From Clostridium sp. UBA4548 (GTDB lineage: Bacteria; Bacillota; Clostridia; Clostridiales; Clostridiaceae), in assembly GCF_002387895.1 (NCBI RefSeq), contig NZ_DGLI01000009.1:87674-151673 (forward strand): a stretch of 64,000 bases of DNA, given 5' to 3'. This document shows, piece by piece, positions 35,587-43,255 of the stretch. The translations under genes and the position numbers were made by a program. The notes below the pieces were generated by a model that was not told the origin of the DNA, did no database searches, and saw nothing but the letters and a program-made list of their open reading frames with translations. Position 1 is the stretch's first letter. Each line of letters begins with the position of its first letter.

Positions 35587-35753
35587 TAAAAACCCATTTT
35601 AATTCTGTGGCTTGTAATTAAAAAAGCTATAATTACGGGATAATTTCTTAGCAAAATTACTAAATAACAAAGTAGGATTTTTATTTTGCAAATAATTAAA
35701 ATAGTATATAATTATAAGGTATTAGTGTATATAGATTATTATTTTATTTAAAT

Positions 35754-35845
35754 CCTGGAATGTCCAAACTCTTATCCTTTATTCTTAAAAATTCTCATGA
35801 GAAGGCAAGCTTTGAGATTGATATGCATTTTCATTCTAGGACATT
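35754..35845 (+). other. Overlapping long-range stems upstream of GGDEF-EAL gene
   Basis: CCTGGAATG (35754-35762) can pair with CATTCTAGG (35832-35840), or AATGTCC (35759-35765) with GGACATT (35839-35845). The two pairings exclude each other. A TTCTCATGAGAA palindrome sits inside. The element is about 220 bases upstream of the start of the next gene. Confidence 0.35.
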
Positions 35846-36067
35846 AAGCAAAAGAGTTTCTTTGACATTTAGTATATATAAGTTGCAATATTACTTTTAT
35901 ACCGAAAGATAATTTTAGACAACTTATATAAAAGAGAATGCAAAATTGAATTAGATATATTTTTGCAGTATATTTATTACATTCTATATAATAAAAAAAT
36001 TAAGACTTCCTTTATAAAAGGAAGATTATATAAATGTAGCAATAGATTTCATAAGGGGATAGAGAAA

Positions 36068-37864
36068 ATGGTCACCAGTAGAATAGTGGGCAACAAAGAT
36101 AAAAATTTAGAAGAAACTATAAAAGAATTAATTAAAAAACAAGAGGAATTAAAAAGAAGCGAAGAGCGATATAAAATACTTGCTGAATCCACTAAAGATA
36201 TTATTTGGGAAGGAGATCTTCTTAATAAAAAGAGACACTTTTCAGGAAAGTTATATGAGATTCTTGGATATACTGAAAAAGAGTTAGAGGACTTTCAAAG
36301 ATGGTTTGACATTGTTCATCCAGAGGATTTAGCAACAGTAAAAGAAGGAATTAGGCAACAAGTAGAAGGAAAAGTTCAAGTTAAAGTTTTTGAGTATAGG
36401 GTAAAGAGTAAGAATGGAATTTACAAGTGGATATGTTCTAATACAAAATGTGAGTTTAATGAAAAGGGAGAAGCAATAGCTACCTTTGGTTCTTTTACTG
36501 ATATTACAAAACTAAAAGAACAACAGAAAAAAATACATGATTTAGCTTATTATGATTCTGTAACAAAGCTTCCAAATAGAGCTATGTTCACTAGAGTAAT
36601 AACAGAAAGAATACAAAGGGCTAAGGAGAATAAAAGCAATTTTGCAATGGTGTTTATGGATTTAGATAACTTTAAGTTTGTTAATGATTCCTATGGACAC
36701 CCAGTGGGAGATGGACTATTAGTTGAAGTAGGAAAAAGATTAGAAGAGATGAATAATGATAAAATTATGTCCTTTAGATTAGGTGGAGATGAGTTTATTA
36801 TTTTAATAGAAGGCATTGAAAGTAGAGAACAGGTAAAACAGTATTCAGATCAGTTAAATAAAATTTTAGGGATACCTTATCTTGTTAGTGGGCATATGTT
36901 TCACGTTACTCACAGTGGAGGAATAGTAATTTATCCTGAAGATGGAGATACCTTTGATGAGTTACTTAAAAATGCGGATACAGCCATGTATAAATCTAAG
37001 GAATTAGGAAAGGGTGTTAGCTCTTTTTATCATGTTAAAATGGGGGAAGCTGCTATAGAAAAGGCTGAAATCCAAAGAGATTTGCATAGAGCTATAGAAG
37101 AGAAAGAGTTTGAACTTTACTATCAACCTATAGTAAATGTAAAAAACCAAGAAGTAAAGGGCTTTGAAGCTTTAATTAGATGGAACCATCCAGAAAAAGG
37201 AGTGGTTTCTCCAGGAAAGTTTATACCCATAGCTGAAGAAAATGGGACAATAATAGAAATAGGAAAATGGGTATTAAAAAGTGCCTGTAAGTATGCTAGA
37301 AAAATACAGTGTAGGGGAAACACTAACTTCTATGTTTCAGTTAATATTTCTCCTTATCAGTTATTGCAAAAAGGGTTTACGGATTATGTTATGGATACTA
37401 TAAAAACCCTAGAAGTAAGACCAGAAAATCTTGTACTTGAAATCACTGAATCAGTGTTGATTGAATCCTTGGACTCGGCAATTCATAAGTTAAAGGAACT
37501 AAGAGATAATAATATAAGAATAGCCTTAGACGATTTTGGTTGTGGATATTCTTCCCTTACCTATCTTAAAATGTTACCTATTAATATAGTAAAAGTTGAT
37601 AGATCCTTTATTAAAGATATTGAATCTGAAGAGGACACAAAAAACATGACAAATGTTATTATTCTTATGGCAAAGCAATTGGGCCTAGAGGTGATTGCAG
37701 AAGGTGTTGAGGAAAAATATCAAGTAGACTATTTAAAAAAACATGAGTGTCATATGTTTCAAGGATATTTAATTAGCAAGCCATTACCAGAAAAAGAGTT
37801 TAACAACATTTTGGAAGCTTCAAGTCTGCCATCTTCTAAAGTGGCAGTTGCTCAGTCTAGATAA
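36068..37864 (+). CDS. PAS-GGDEF-EAL cyclic-di-GMP enzyme
   Basis: About 598 residues. A short coiled coil is followed by a PAS/PAC domain (RYKILAESTKDIIWEGDL ... GSFTDITKLKEQQ), a GGDEF domain with the active motif RLGGDEF, and an EAL domain with GFEALIRWNHP, VNISPYQL, DDFGCGYSSL, VKVDRSFI and AEGVEE. Both catalytic motif sets look intact, so it could make and break c-di-GMP. The frame is open back to 35963, but the ATG at 36068 (MVTSRIVG) has AAGGGGATAGAG upstream and is the likely start. Confidence 0.92.
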   Translation: MVTSRIVGNKDKNLEETIKELIKKQEELKRSEERYKILAESTKDIIWEGDLLNKKRHFSGKLYEILGYTEKELEDFQRWFDIVHPEDLATVKEGIRQQVEGKVQVKVFEYRVKSKNGIYKWICSNTKCEFNEKGEAIATFGSFTDITKLKEQQKKIHDLAYYDSVTKLPNRAMFTRVITERIQRAKENKSNFAMVFMDLDNFKFVNDSYGHPVGDGLLVEVGKRLEEMNNDKIMSFRLGGDEFIILIEGIESREQVKQYSDQLNKILGIPYLVSGHMFHVTHSGGIVIYPEDGDTFDELLKNADTAMYKSKELGKGVSSFYHVKMGEAAIEKAEIQRDLHRAIEEKEFELYYQPIVNVKNQEVKGFEALIRWNHPEKGVVSPGKFIPIAEENGTIIEIGKWVLKSACKYARKIQCRGNTNFYVSVNISPYQLLQKGFTDYVMDTIKTLEVRPENLVLEITESVLIESLDSAIHKLKELRDNNIRIALDDFGCGYSSLTYLKMLPINIVKVDRSFIKDIESEEDTKNMTNVIILMAKQLGLEVIAEGVEEKYQVDYLKKHECHMFQGYLISKPLPEKEFNNILEASSLPSSKVAVAQSR

Positions 37865-37904
37865 GTTGTCATGGTAGCAGTCTAAATCTGCTTCCAAAGT
37901 TGTT

Positions 37905-37931
37905 AACAAAATGAACTTGTTCATTATTTAA
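37905..37931 (+). repeat. Dispersed hairpin repeat, copy 2
   Basis: Identical over 27 bases to 27977-28003: AACAA and TTGTT arms around AATGAAC, then CATTATTTAA. It lies between the GGDEF-EAL gene and the TfoX-C gene. Confidence 0.75.
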
Positions 37932-38065
37932 TAATTTAATTAAGCTTTAGAATAATAAAATTTAAAAACGACACACTTATCACTAAAAATCATTGGAGGC
38001 TTATAAATAGTGTAATTATATTTTAAAAGCTAATAAGTTTTTAGGAGTTAAGGGGAGGAGAAATC

Positions 38066-38329
38066 ATGGGAGAAATTAGTAAGTTACCTAATATAGGAGA
38101 TAAGTTAGAGGCACAACTTAAAGAAGTGGGAATTCATACTGTAGATCAACTAAAACAAGTAGGAAGCAAACAGGCCTGGTTAGATATTAGAACTATAGAT
38201 AGTTCGGCTTGCATAAATAGATTGTATGCTCTTGAAGGAGCAATACAAGGAATTAGGTGGCATAGTCTTTCAGGTGAAGTAAAAAGTCAGTTAAAAGACT
38301 TTTTCCATGAAGTTAATATGGAAGATTAA
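38066..38329 (+). CDS. TfoX C-terminal domain protein
   Basis: An 87-residue protein consisting only of the TfoX-C helical domain (ISKLPNIGDKLEAQLKEVGIHTVDQLKQVGSKQAWLDIR; CINRLYALEGAIQGIRWHSL). The helix-hairpin-helix-like start (LPNIGDKLEAQLKEVGI) suggests nucleic-acid contact. It lacks the N-terminal half of the competence regulator TfoX, as is common in Firmicutes. Ribosome site AGGGGAGGAG. Confidence 0.88.
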   Translation: MGEISKLPNIGDKLEAQLKEVGIHTVDQLKQVGSKQAWLDIRTIDSSACINRLYALEGAIQGIRWHSLSGEVKSQLKDFFHEVNMED

Positions 38330-38402
38330 ACTTTTATAACTTTAGATATAGGATTTTATACACAGGATTTTAATTATAGAAAAAGAAATTATATAAGAGT
38401 TC

Positions 38403-38431
38403 TTGACAATATTACTAATTAGTAATATATT
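38403..38431 (+). promoter_or_regulatory. marR promoter with embedded operator
   Basis: TTGACA at 38403-38408, 17 bases, TATATT at 38426-38431. The perfect palindrome ATATTACTAATTAGTAATAT (38409-38428) fills the spacer and enters the -10, so bound MarR would block polymerase. Confidence 0.85.
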
Positions 38432-38437
38432 ATGAGT

Positions 38438-38884
38438 ATGGATAATAAAAATATAACTTATGGAAAATTAAGCGATTTAAATTTAAAAACATTAATTGCA
38501 TTAAGCAGAACTACAAATAATGTGCATAAACGAGAATATAAGACCATTAAAGAAGGAGGATTAACTGTTTCACAGTTTTCAGTACTTGAAGTATTATATC
38601 ATAAAGGCGATTTAAAAGTTGCAGAAATAATAGATAAGACTCTTTCCACAGGTGGTAACATGACGGTGGTTATTGAGAATTTAGTTAAAGATGGCTTAGT
38701 TACAAGATATAAAGATCCTGAAGATAAACGAATTAATTTTATAAGTATCACAAAAAAGGGAAAAGATATTATTGATGAAATCTTTCCAAAACACATAGAA
38801 AATATCAATGAAATTTTTAGTTCATTAACTATTGAAGAAAAGCAAAGCTTAATAGGCTTATTAAAGAAATTATCCGGTGTATAG
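38438..38884 (+). CDS. MarR-family transcriptional regulator
   Basis: A regulator of about 148 residues with the winged helix KEGGLTVSQFSVLEVLYHKGDLKVAEIIDKTLSTGGNMTVVIENLVKDGLVTRYKDPEDKRINFISITKKGK. In-frame ATGs lie at 38432 and 38438. The -10 box ends at 38431, so transcription should begin at about 38438, and no ribosome site precedes either codon. The mRNA is therefore probably leaderless with the ATG at 38438 at its 5' end. The operator palindrome in its promoter recurs ahead of the pirin gene, implying control of both transcripts. Confidence 0.85.
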   Translation: MDNKNITYGKLSDLNLKTLIALSRTTNNVHKREYKTIKEGGLTVSQFSVLEVLYHKGDLKVAEIIDKTLSTGGNMTVVIENLVKDGLVTRYKDPEDKRINFISITKKGKDIIDEIFPKHIENINEIFSSLTIEEKQSLIGLLKKLSGV

Positions 38885-38906
38885 ACGAATACACCATATT
38901 TTTTAA

Positions 38907-38934
38907 AATATTATTACTAATTAGTAATAATATT
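38907..38934 (+). promoter_or_regulatory. Second MarR operator, ahead of pirin gene
   Basis: A 28-base perfect palindrome centred on ATTACTAATTAGTAAT, the same 16-base core as in the marR promoter. It lies 39 bases before the pirin start codon. Confidence 0.85.
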
Positions 38935-38972
38935 AAAAAGACAAAAGTAGTTTAAATATAGGAGGGATTATT

Positions 38973-39680
38973 ATGTTAAAGAAAATTGAAAGCAAAAATA
39001 TGGGTTCAAGTGATCTTGGTTGGTTAAAGAGTAAATTTCACTTTTCCTTTGCAGAGTACTATAATCCAAAGAATATGAACTTTGGAGTGCTCAGAGTTAT
39101 TAATGACGATTTAATTAACCCCCATACAGGTTTTGATACACATCCTCATAAGGACATGGAAATTATATCTTATGTGGTAAAGGGCCAGTTAACCCATGGA
39201 GATAGTATGGGGAATAAAAGTACTCTAAGTCGTGGTCAGGTTCAATATATGAGTGCAGGAACAGGAGTTTATCACAGTGAGCATAACTTAGGTGAAGAAG
39301 TAACAAGACTTCTTCAAATTTGGATACTTCCTGATAAGGCAGGGTATGAACCTAATTATGGAGAATATAGATTCCCTTGGGAGGAAAGAAAAAACAGGTG
39401 GCTTCATATGGTTTCCAATAAGGAAGGGGATGCACCAATTAGAATTAATCAAGATATTAACCTATTAGCTTTAGAATTGGAAGAAGGCAATAAAATAGAG
39501 TATGAAGTAAAAGAAGGTAGGCAGGCATATTTGGTGCAAATAGAAGGGATATCAAGTATAAATGGTATAGATTTAAATCAAAGAGATGCAATGGAAATTG
39601 TAGAAGAGAATATAAGGCTTAAGGCAAAATCCCTATCTCATTTGTTAATAATTGAAATGGAAAAAAGTGAAGGTAACTAG
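38973..39680 (+). CDS. Pirin-family protein
   Basis: A 235-residue bicupin. The N-terminal cupin carries the metal-binding pattern FDTHPHKDMEIISYVVKGQLTHGDSMGN and SAGTGVYHSEHNL of pirins (YhhW type), some of which degrade quercetin. It follows a MarR operator and precedes a nitroreductase gene, a common pairing in redox- or quinone-responsive regulons. Confidence 0.92.
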   Translation: MLKKIESKNMGSSDLGWLKSKFHFSFAEYYNPKNMNFGVLRVINDDLINPHTGFDTHPHKDMEIISYVVKGQLTHGDSMGNKSTLSRGQVQYMSAGTGVYHSEHNLGEEVTRLLQIWILPDKAGYEPNYGEYRFPWEERKNRWLHMVSNKEGDAPIRINQDINLLALELEEGNKIEYEVKEGRQAYLVQIEGISSINGIDLNQRDAMEIVEENIRLKAKSLSHLLIIEMEKSEGN

Positions 39681-39760
39681 ATAATAAGTATATGCAAAAG
39701 GCTATAAATACCAATAATATAATTTTATAAAATAAATATTTAAAATAGAGGAGAGATAAT

Positions 39761-40360
39761 ATGAAAAAAGATTTTTATTCTGCAGTGGCAGACAGACGTA
39801 CATTCTATGGAATAAGCAAAGAACCAGTGGTTTCTAATGAGAGGATTGAAGAAATCATTAACCATTCTGTAAAGCATGCTCCATCAGCCTTTAACTCTCA
39901 AAGTACAAGGGTAGTTCTACTACTTGAAGAACATCATGATAAGCTATGGGATATGATAAAAGAGGCGTTAAGAAAATTAGTTCCAGAGGATAAATTTTCT
40001 CAAACTGAGGAAAAAATTCATTCCTTCCGTAATGGATATGGAACAGTACTATTCTTTGAAGATAGTAGTGTAACTGAAGGGCTTCAAGAGAAATTTCCAC
40101 TTTACAAAGATAATTTCCCTATTTGGGCTCAACAATCTAATGGTATGAATCAATATATCATATGGACAGCTCTAGAAATGGAAGGCTTTGGAGTATCCTT
40201 ACAACACTATAATGAGGTTATTGAAGAACAGGTGAAGAATCAGTGGAATATACAAAGTAACTGGAAGCTTATCGCACAAATGCCTTTTGGAAAACCAACA
40301 GCAGAGCCAGGTGAAAAGCAGTACCAACCAATAGAGCAGCGTGTTAAGATATTTAAATAG
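39761..40360 (+). CDS. Nitroreductase-family oxidoreductase
   Basis: A 199-residue FMN enzyme of the oxygen-insensitive nitroreductase fold, close to the YdgI/Frm2 type (AVADRRTFYGISKEPVVSNERIEEIINHSVKHAPSAFNSQSTRVVLL; WTALEMEGFGVSLQHYN). It probably reduces quinones or nitro compounds using NAD(P)H. It is 80 bases downstream of pirin and probably co-transcribed under MarR control. Confidence 0.9.
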   Translation: MKKDFYSAVADRRTFYGISKEPVVSNERIEEIINHSVKHAPSAFNSQSTRVVLLLEEHHDKLWDMIKEALRKLVPEDKFSQTEEKIHSFRNGYGTVLFFEDSSVTEGLQEKFPLYKDNFPIWAQQSNGMNQYIIWTALEMEGFGVSLQHYNEVIEEQVKNQWNIQSNWKLIAQMPFGKPTAEPGEKQYQPIEQRVKIFK

Positions 40361-40439
40361 TAGGGATTATAACTACCTAAAATAATCTTAATAACTTGTA
40401 ACTTAGTGTTTCAAATGACAGAAAATAAATTTCTCTAAA

Positions 40440-40486
40440 AATCTACCCAACAAGGATAATATTAAATTTTCCTTGTTGGGTAGATT
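40440..40486. terminator. Bidirectional terminator
   Basis: A perfect 17-bp stem: AATCTACCCAACAAGGA against TCCTTGTTGGGTAGATT, flanked by A and T runs. It separates the convergent nitroreductase and flavin-binding protein genes. Confidence 0.92.
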
Positions 40487-40491
40487 AATTT

Positions 40492-40893
40492 TTATGCATA
40501 TAATGGAAAGGTTTCTGGTGCAGTTGTGAAAGAAGAAATAGTAGCTGTACCATTAGTAAAGTATAAAACTGAAATAATTCCATCATCTATACTATAAAGG
40601 GTTTTCAAAGATGGATGAGCTTCAAGTGAGAATTCTTTTACTTCACGCCTATCATCATTTGCCACTTCACCAGTAACACGAATCCATTGTCCATTCTTAT
40701 TCATTGCAGAGATTTCTACTTTTGGATTTTCTAGCATTTGTTTAAAGCATTCTTTTGTATTGTTAGTAAGAATGTATAGTTTATTCTCATATTCAAAAAC
40801 AGCACCAAATGGTCTGACTCTTGGTTGATCTCCTTCAGTAGTAGCTAAATAAAAAGTTCTACTTTCTTGTAAGAATTCTAAAGCCTTTTTCAT
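40492..40893 (-). CDS. Pyridoxamine-5'-phosphate-oxidase-like flavin-binding protein
   Basis: A 133-residue split-barrel protein (LEFLQESRTFYLATTEGDQPRVRPFGAVFEYENKLYILTNNTKECFKQMLENPKVEISAMN) of the PNPOx-like group that binds FMN or F420-like flavins. It is divergent from an HxlR regulator gene, which probably controls it. Confidence 0.9.
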   Translation of the reverse strand: MKKALEFLQESRTFYLATTEGDQPRVRPFGAVFEYENKLYILTNNTKECFKQMLENPKVEISAMNKNGQWIRVTGEVANDDRREVKEFSLEAHPSLKTLYSIDDGIISVLYFTNGTATISSFTTAPETFPLYA

Positions 40894-40989
40894 TATTATT
40901 GTTCCTCTCCTAACTATATGTTAAAATTGATTATGCAATAATAATATCATGTACAACTTAAATCACAAGTACAATCTTTTAGTGAGATA

Positions 40990-41007
40990 AGTATCAAATA
41001 GGATACT
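40990..41007 (+). promoter_or_regulatory. Palindrome upstream of hxlR (possible operator)
   Basis: AGTATC and GATACT arms around AAATAG, 14 bases before the HxlR start codon, in the divergent promoter region. Confidence 0.5.
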
Positions 41008-41020
41008 ATAAGGAGATATA

Positions 41021-41356
41021 ATGGAAAATATTAATAGTCTTTTTGGAAAGTGCCCATATTTTACAGCGCAAAAATTGCTTTCAGGAAAATGGTCAATTTT
41101 AATTATGTATAATTTAAATAAAGGAACATTACGGTTTGGGGAGCTACAAAGAACAATGGAGGGGATTACACAGGCTACTTTAACTAAGCAATTGAGAATG
41201 TTAGAAGAATTTGGACTGGTTAATCGCTATGTTTATCCAGAAATTCCACCTAAAGTTGAGTATTCACTTACAGAATTAGGGAAAGAATTTCAACCAGTAT
41301 TAGAGCAGGTTAGAGTTTGGGGAGATAAGTATATAAAGTATCTTAAATATAAATAA
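41021..41356 (+). CDS. HxlR-family transcriptional regulator
   Basis: A 111-residue winged-helix regulator (CPYFTAQKLLSGKWSILIMYNLNKGTLRFGELQRTMEGITQATLTKQLRMLEEFGLVNRYVYPEIPPKVEYSLTELG). The cysteine in the N-terminal GKCPYFTAQ is the position used for thiol or electrophile sensing in HxlR/HypR-type proteins. Divergent from the PNPOx-like gene; AAGGAGA site. Confidence 0.92.
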   Translation: MENINSLFGKCPYFTAQKLLSGKWSILIMYNLNKGTLRFGELQRTMEGITQATLTKQLRMLEEFGLVNRYVYPEIPPKVEYSLTELGKEFQPVLEQVRVWGDKYIKYLKYK

Positions 41357-41370
41357 AGGGAGGTTACTCC

Positions 41371-41757
41371 ATGGAGTGGGATATGGATTTTAAACCTATA
41401 GCAGAAAAAAGTGCTTTAGCCCAGGGGGATGGAAGTCAATATTCAGTGCATGTTGCAGAAATTATTCATGAGATAATTACTAATTTTGTTATGGATTTAA
41501 ATAGAGTAAAAGAAAAAAATCCTAATAATGAGGAGCTGCTTTACATTGAAGCAGCTATAAGCATTGATAACTGGTTAAGAATAATGAAAGACAATGTGAA
41601 CAAAAGAAATCAATCGGTATTTTGGGCAAAGAACCTTTTAGTTCTTTTAGCTAAAACTCTAGATCAAGTTAAAGATTGGCACCCTTATTTAGAAGTCATA
41701 GATAAACAGTTAAAATCTATGATGCCAAAACACTATAGTATTGCTAAAAAAGTATAA
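41371..41757 (+). CDS. Helical protein of unknown function
   Basis: A 128-residue protein predicted to be all-helical (VHVAEIIHEIITNFVMDLNRVKEKNPNNEELLYIEAAISIDNWLRIMKDN). I do not recognise a family. No signal peptide or membrane segment. GGGAGG lies upstream of the ATG, 14 bases after hxlR, so it may be co-transcribed and share the stimulus. Confidence 0.6.
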   Translation: MEWDMDFKPIAEKSALAQGDGSQYSVHVAEIIHEIITNFVMDLNRVKEKNPNNEELLYIEAAISIDNWLRIMKDNVNKRNQSVFWAKNLLVLLAKTLDQVKDWHPYLEVIDKQLKSMMPKHYSIAKKV

Positions 41758-41769
41758 AAATATAAGAAT

Positions 41770-41808
41770 TACGCTGTAGGTAAGGATTTCTAGCCTAAGC
41801 GTTTTTTT
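41770..41808 (+). terminator. Rho-independent terminator
   Basis: ACGCT and AGCGT arms with inner GGT/GCC pairing, followed by TTTTTTT. Confidence 0.75.
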
Positions 41809-41881
41809 GTGTTTTTGAAGAAACTTTATTTGTTTAAAAAGTTTTTACTTACATTCACTAATTTTTTTGTGTTAGACTTAG

Positions 41882-42019
41882 ATAAGTGCTTCTGCTATTT
41901 TTGATTCATTAGAAAGTGCATATCAAGGTCTATGGACTTTATACACATCAATTAAAACACATATTGCGAAAAAGTATTATGGTAATTCAATGCCTTGGAA
42001 CAAAATGGAGAGTTTTTAA
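41882..42019 (+). pseudogene. Possible gene remnant (C-terminal fragment)
   Basis: One frame reads 45 residues without interruption (ISASAIFDSLESAYQGLWTL onward, ending NSMPWNKMESF) and then TAA. It has protein-like composition (Trp, Pro, mixed charge) but no start codon or ribosome site, and a stop codon lies directly upstream. Origin not recognised. Confidence 0.3.
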
Positions 42020-42110
42020 ACTTATAAATAAAATTTAAGGATTTAAAACTGCAGAGAAAAAAATGCTAAACTAAATAAAGGTGTTATATATTGTGTGTGT
42101 AGGGTAATGT

Positions 42111-42170
42111 GTAAACGTTTACGAATATTGCTGTAGCACTTTTCACGAGCATTGTACTTGAAAAGTGCTA
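42111..42170 (+). promoter_or_regulatory. cre-like palindrome and hairpin upstream of the 42222 gene
   Basis: GTAAACGTTTAC (42111-42122) is a perfect palindrome with one mismatch to a CcpA cre box when extended. A hairpin AGCACTTTTCA/TGAAAAGTGCT follows (about 42136-42170) without a T run. Confidence 0.4.
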
Positions 42171-42221
42171 AGTTATTAATATTTATACTAAATCCAAGTT
42201 AAACTTCAGGAGGTATATAAA

Positions 42222-42554
42222 ATGAATTTATTAAAGGAAAAAGTAAAACACAATGCTTTTGGGTTAGGTGTTATTACAGAATTAAAGGGTAACAAAATAT
42301 ATGTAGAGTTTCAGGAGGAAGTTGGAACAAAAATGTTTTTATATCCGGAAGCTTTTGAAACCTTTTTAAAAGCAATGGATACTACTGTAGAAAGTGATAT
42401 ATTGGAGGAATTGCATAGAAAACAACAGCAAATAGAGTATGAATTACAAGAAAAACAACGTAAAGCTGATGAATTAAGAGAAAAAATGAAAAAGTTAGAA
42501 CCTAAAAAGAAGACTGTAAAGAAAACAGTGAAAAAGAAATATGAAGTAGATTAA
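42222..42554 (+). CDS. Small protein with SH3-like N-terminus and Lys-rich coiled-coil tail
   Basis: A 110-residue protein. Residues 1-50 (KEKVKHNAFGLGVITELKGNKIYVEFQEEVGTKMFLYPEAFETFL) look like a small beta-barrel of the CarD/Tudor-like kind. Residues 65-95 form a charged coiled coil, and the end is a lysine-rich tail (KKKTVKKTVKKKYEVD) suggesting nucleic-acid or ribosome contact. It precedes a CarD-family gene by 68 bases. Function unknown. Confidence 0.6.
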   Translation: MNLLKEKVKHNAFGLGVITELKGNKIYVEFQEEVGTKMFLYPEAFETFLKAMDTTVESDILEELHRKQQQIEYELQEKQRKADELREKMKKLEPKKKTVKKTVKKKYEVD

Positions 42555-42622
42555 TGTTCGCTTATTACTTTTAAAAGCACAGCCTCAATACTAAAGTTTA
42601 GAAGAGGAAAGGAGAGATCTAA

Positions 42623-43120
42623 ATGTTTAATGTAGGAGATTTTATAATTTATGCAGGACACGGTATTTGCCATATAGATGATATTTGTGAAAATGCTTAC
42701 TTAGGAGTTACAAGAAAGTATTATGTATTACACCCACTTGAAAATTGTGAACTTATAATAAGCACTCCTGTGGACAATGATAAGGTAACAATGTTAAATC
42801 TTATGGACCCAAAAGAGGCAGAAGAAATTTTAGAATCATTTAGGGAACCGGGAATAAATTGGGTGGAATTATCAAATCAACGAGACCAAATTTATTCTGA
42901 AATTGTAAAGTCGGGTAACCGTAAGGAAATTTCAAAAGTGGTGAATACCTTAATTCGTAAAAAACTTAAAACTGAGGCTAAGGGAAAGAAATTATACGAG
43001 CAGGACAGAAGGCTTTTAGATTTTGTTCAGCATATTTTGTTTGCAGAATTAGCAGTGTCTCTAAATACTACTCATGAGGAAGTATATGAAAAAGTCATGA
43101 GCATCATGGCAGTAAATTAG
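42623..43120 (+). CDS. CarD-family transcription factor
   Basis: A 165-residue CarD/CdnL-type protein. The N-terminal RNA-polymerase-interacting Tudor-like domain is MFNVGDFIIYAGHGICHIDDICENAYLGVTRKYYVLHPL; the C-terminal helical DNA-binding part runs from about residue 70. Such proteins bind the RNA polymerase beta subunit and stabilise open complexes. It lies directly upstream of recA. Confidence 0.9.
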   Translation: MFNVGDFIIYAGHGICHIDDICENAYLGVTRKYYVLHPLENCELIISTPVDNDKVTMLNLMDPKEAEEILESFREPGINWVELSNQRDQIYSEIVKSGNRKEISKVVNTLIRKKLKTEAKGKKLYEQDRRLLDFVQHILFAELAVSLNTTHEEVYEKVMSIMAVN

Positions 43121-43209
43121 TGACAAATCATACTATAAAAGGTTAAACAGAGTTTGAAAGGTGAAACCTCATATTCCTATGATTTGAGAAATATCCGTCA
43201 AAAGTCATT

Positions 43210-43236
43210 GAGCAAAGAAGCTTGCTCATTATTTAA
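43210..43236 (+). repeat. Dispersed hairpin repeat, copy 3
   Basis: TGAGCAA and TTGCTCA arms around AGAAGC, then TTATTTAA. Compared with copy 1 an A-T pair has become a G-C pair on both arms, preserving the stem. It ends 19 bases before the recA start codon. Confidence 0.7.
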
Positions 43237-43255
43237 TGAAGGGCGTTGATTATAA

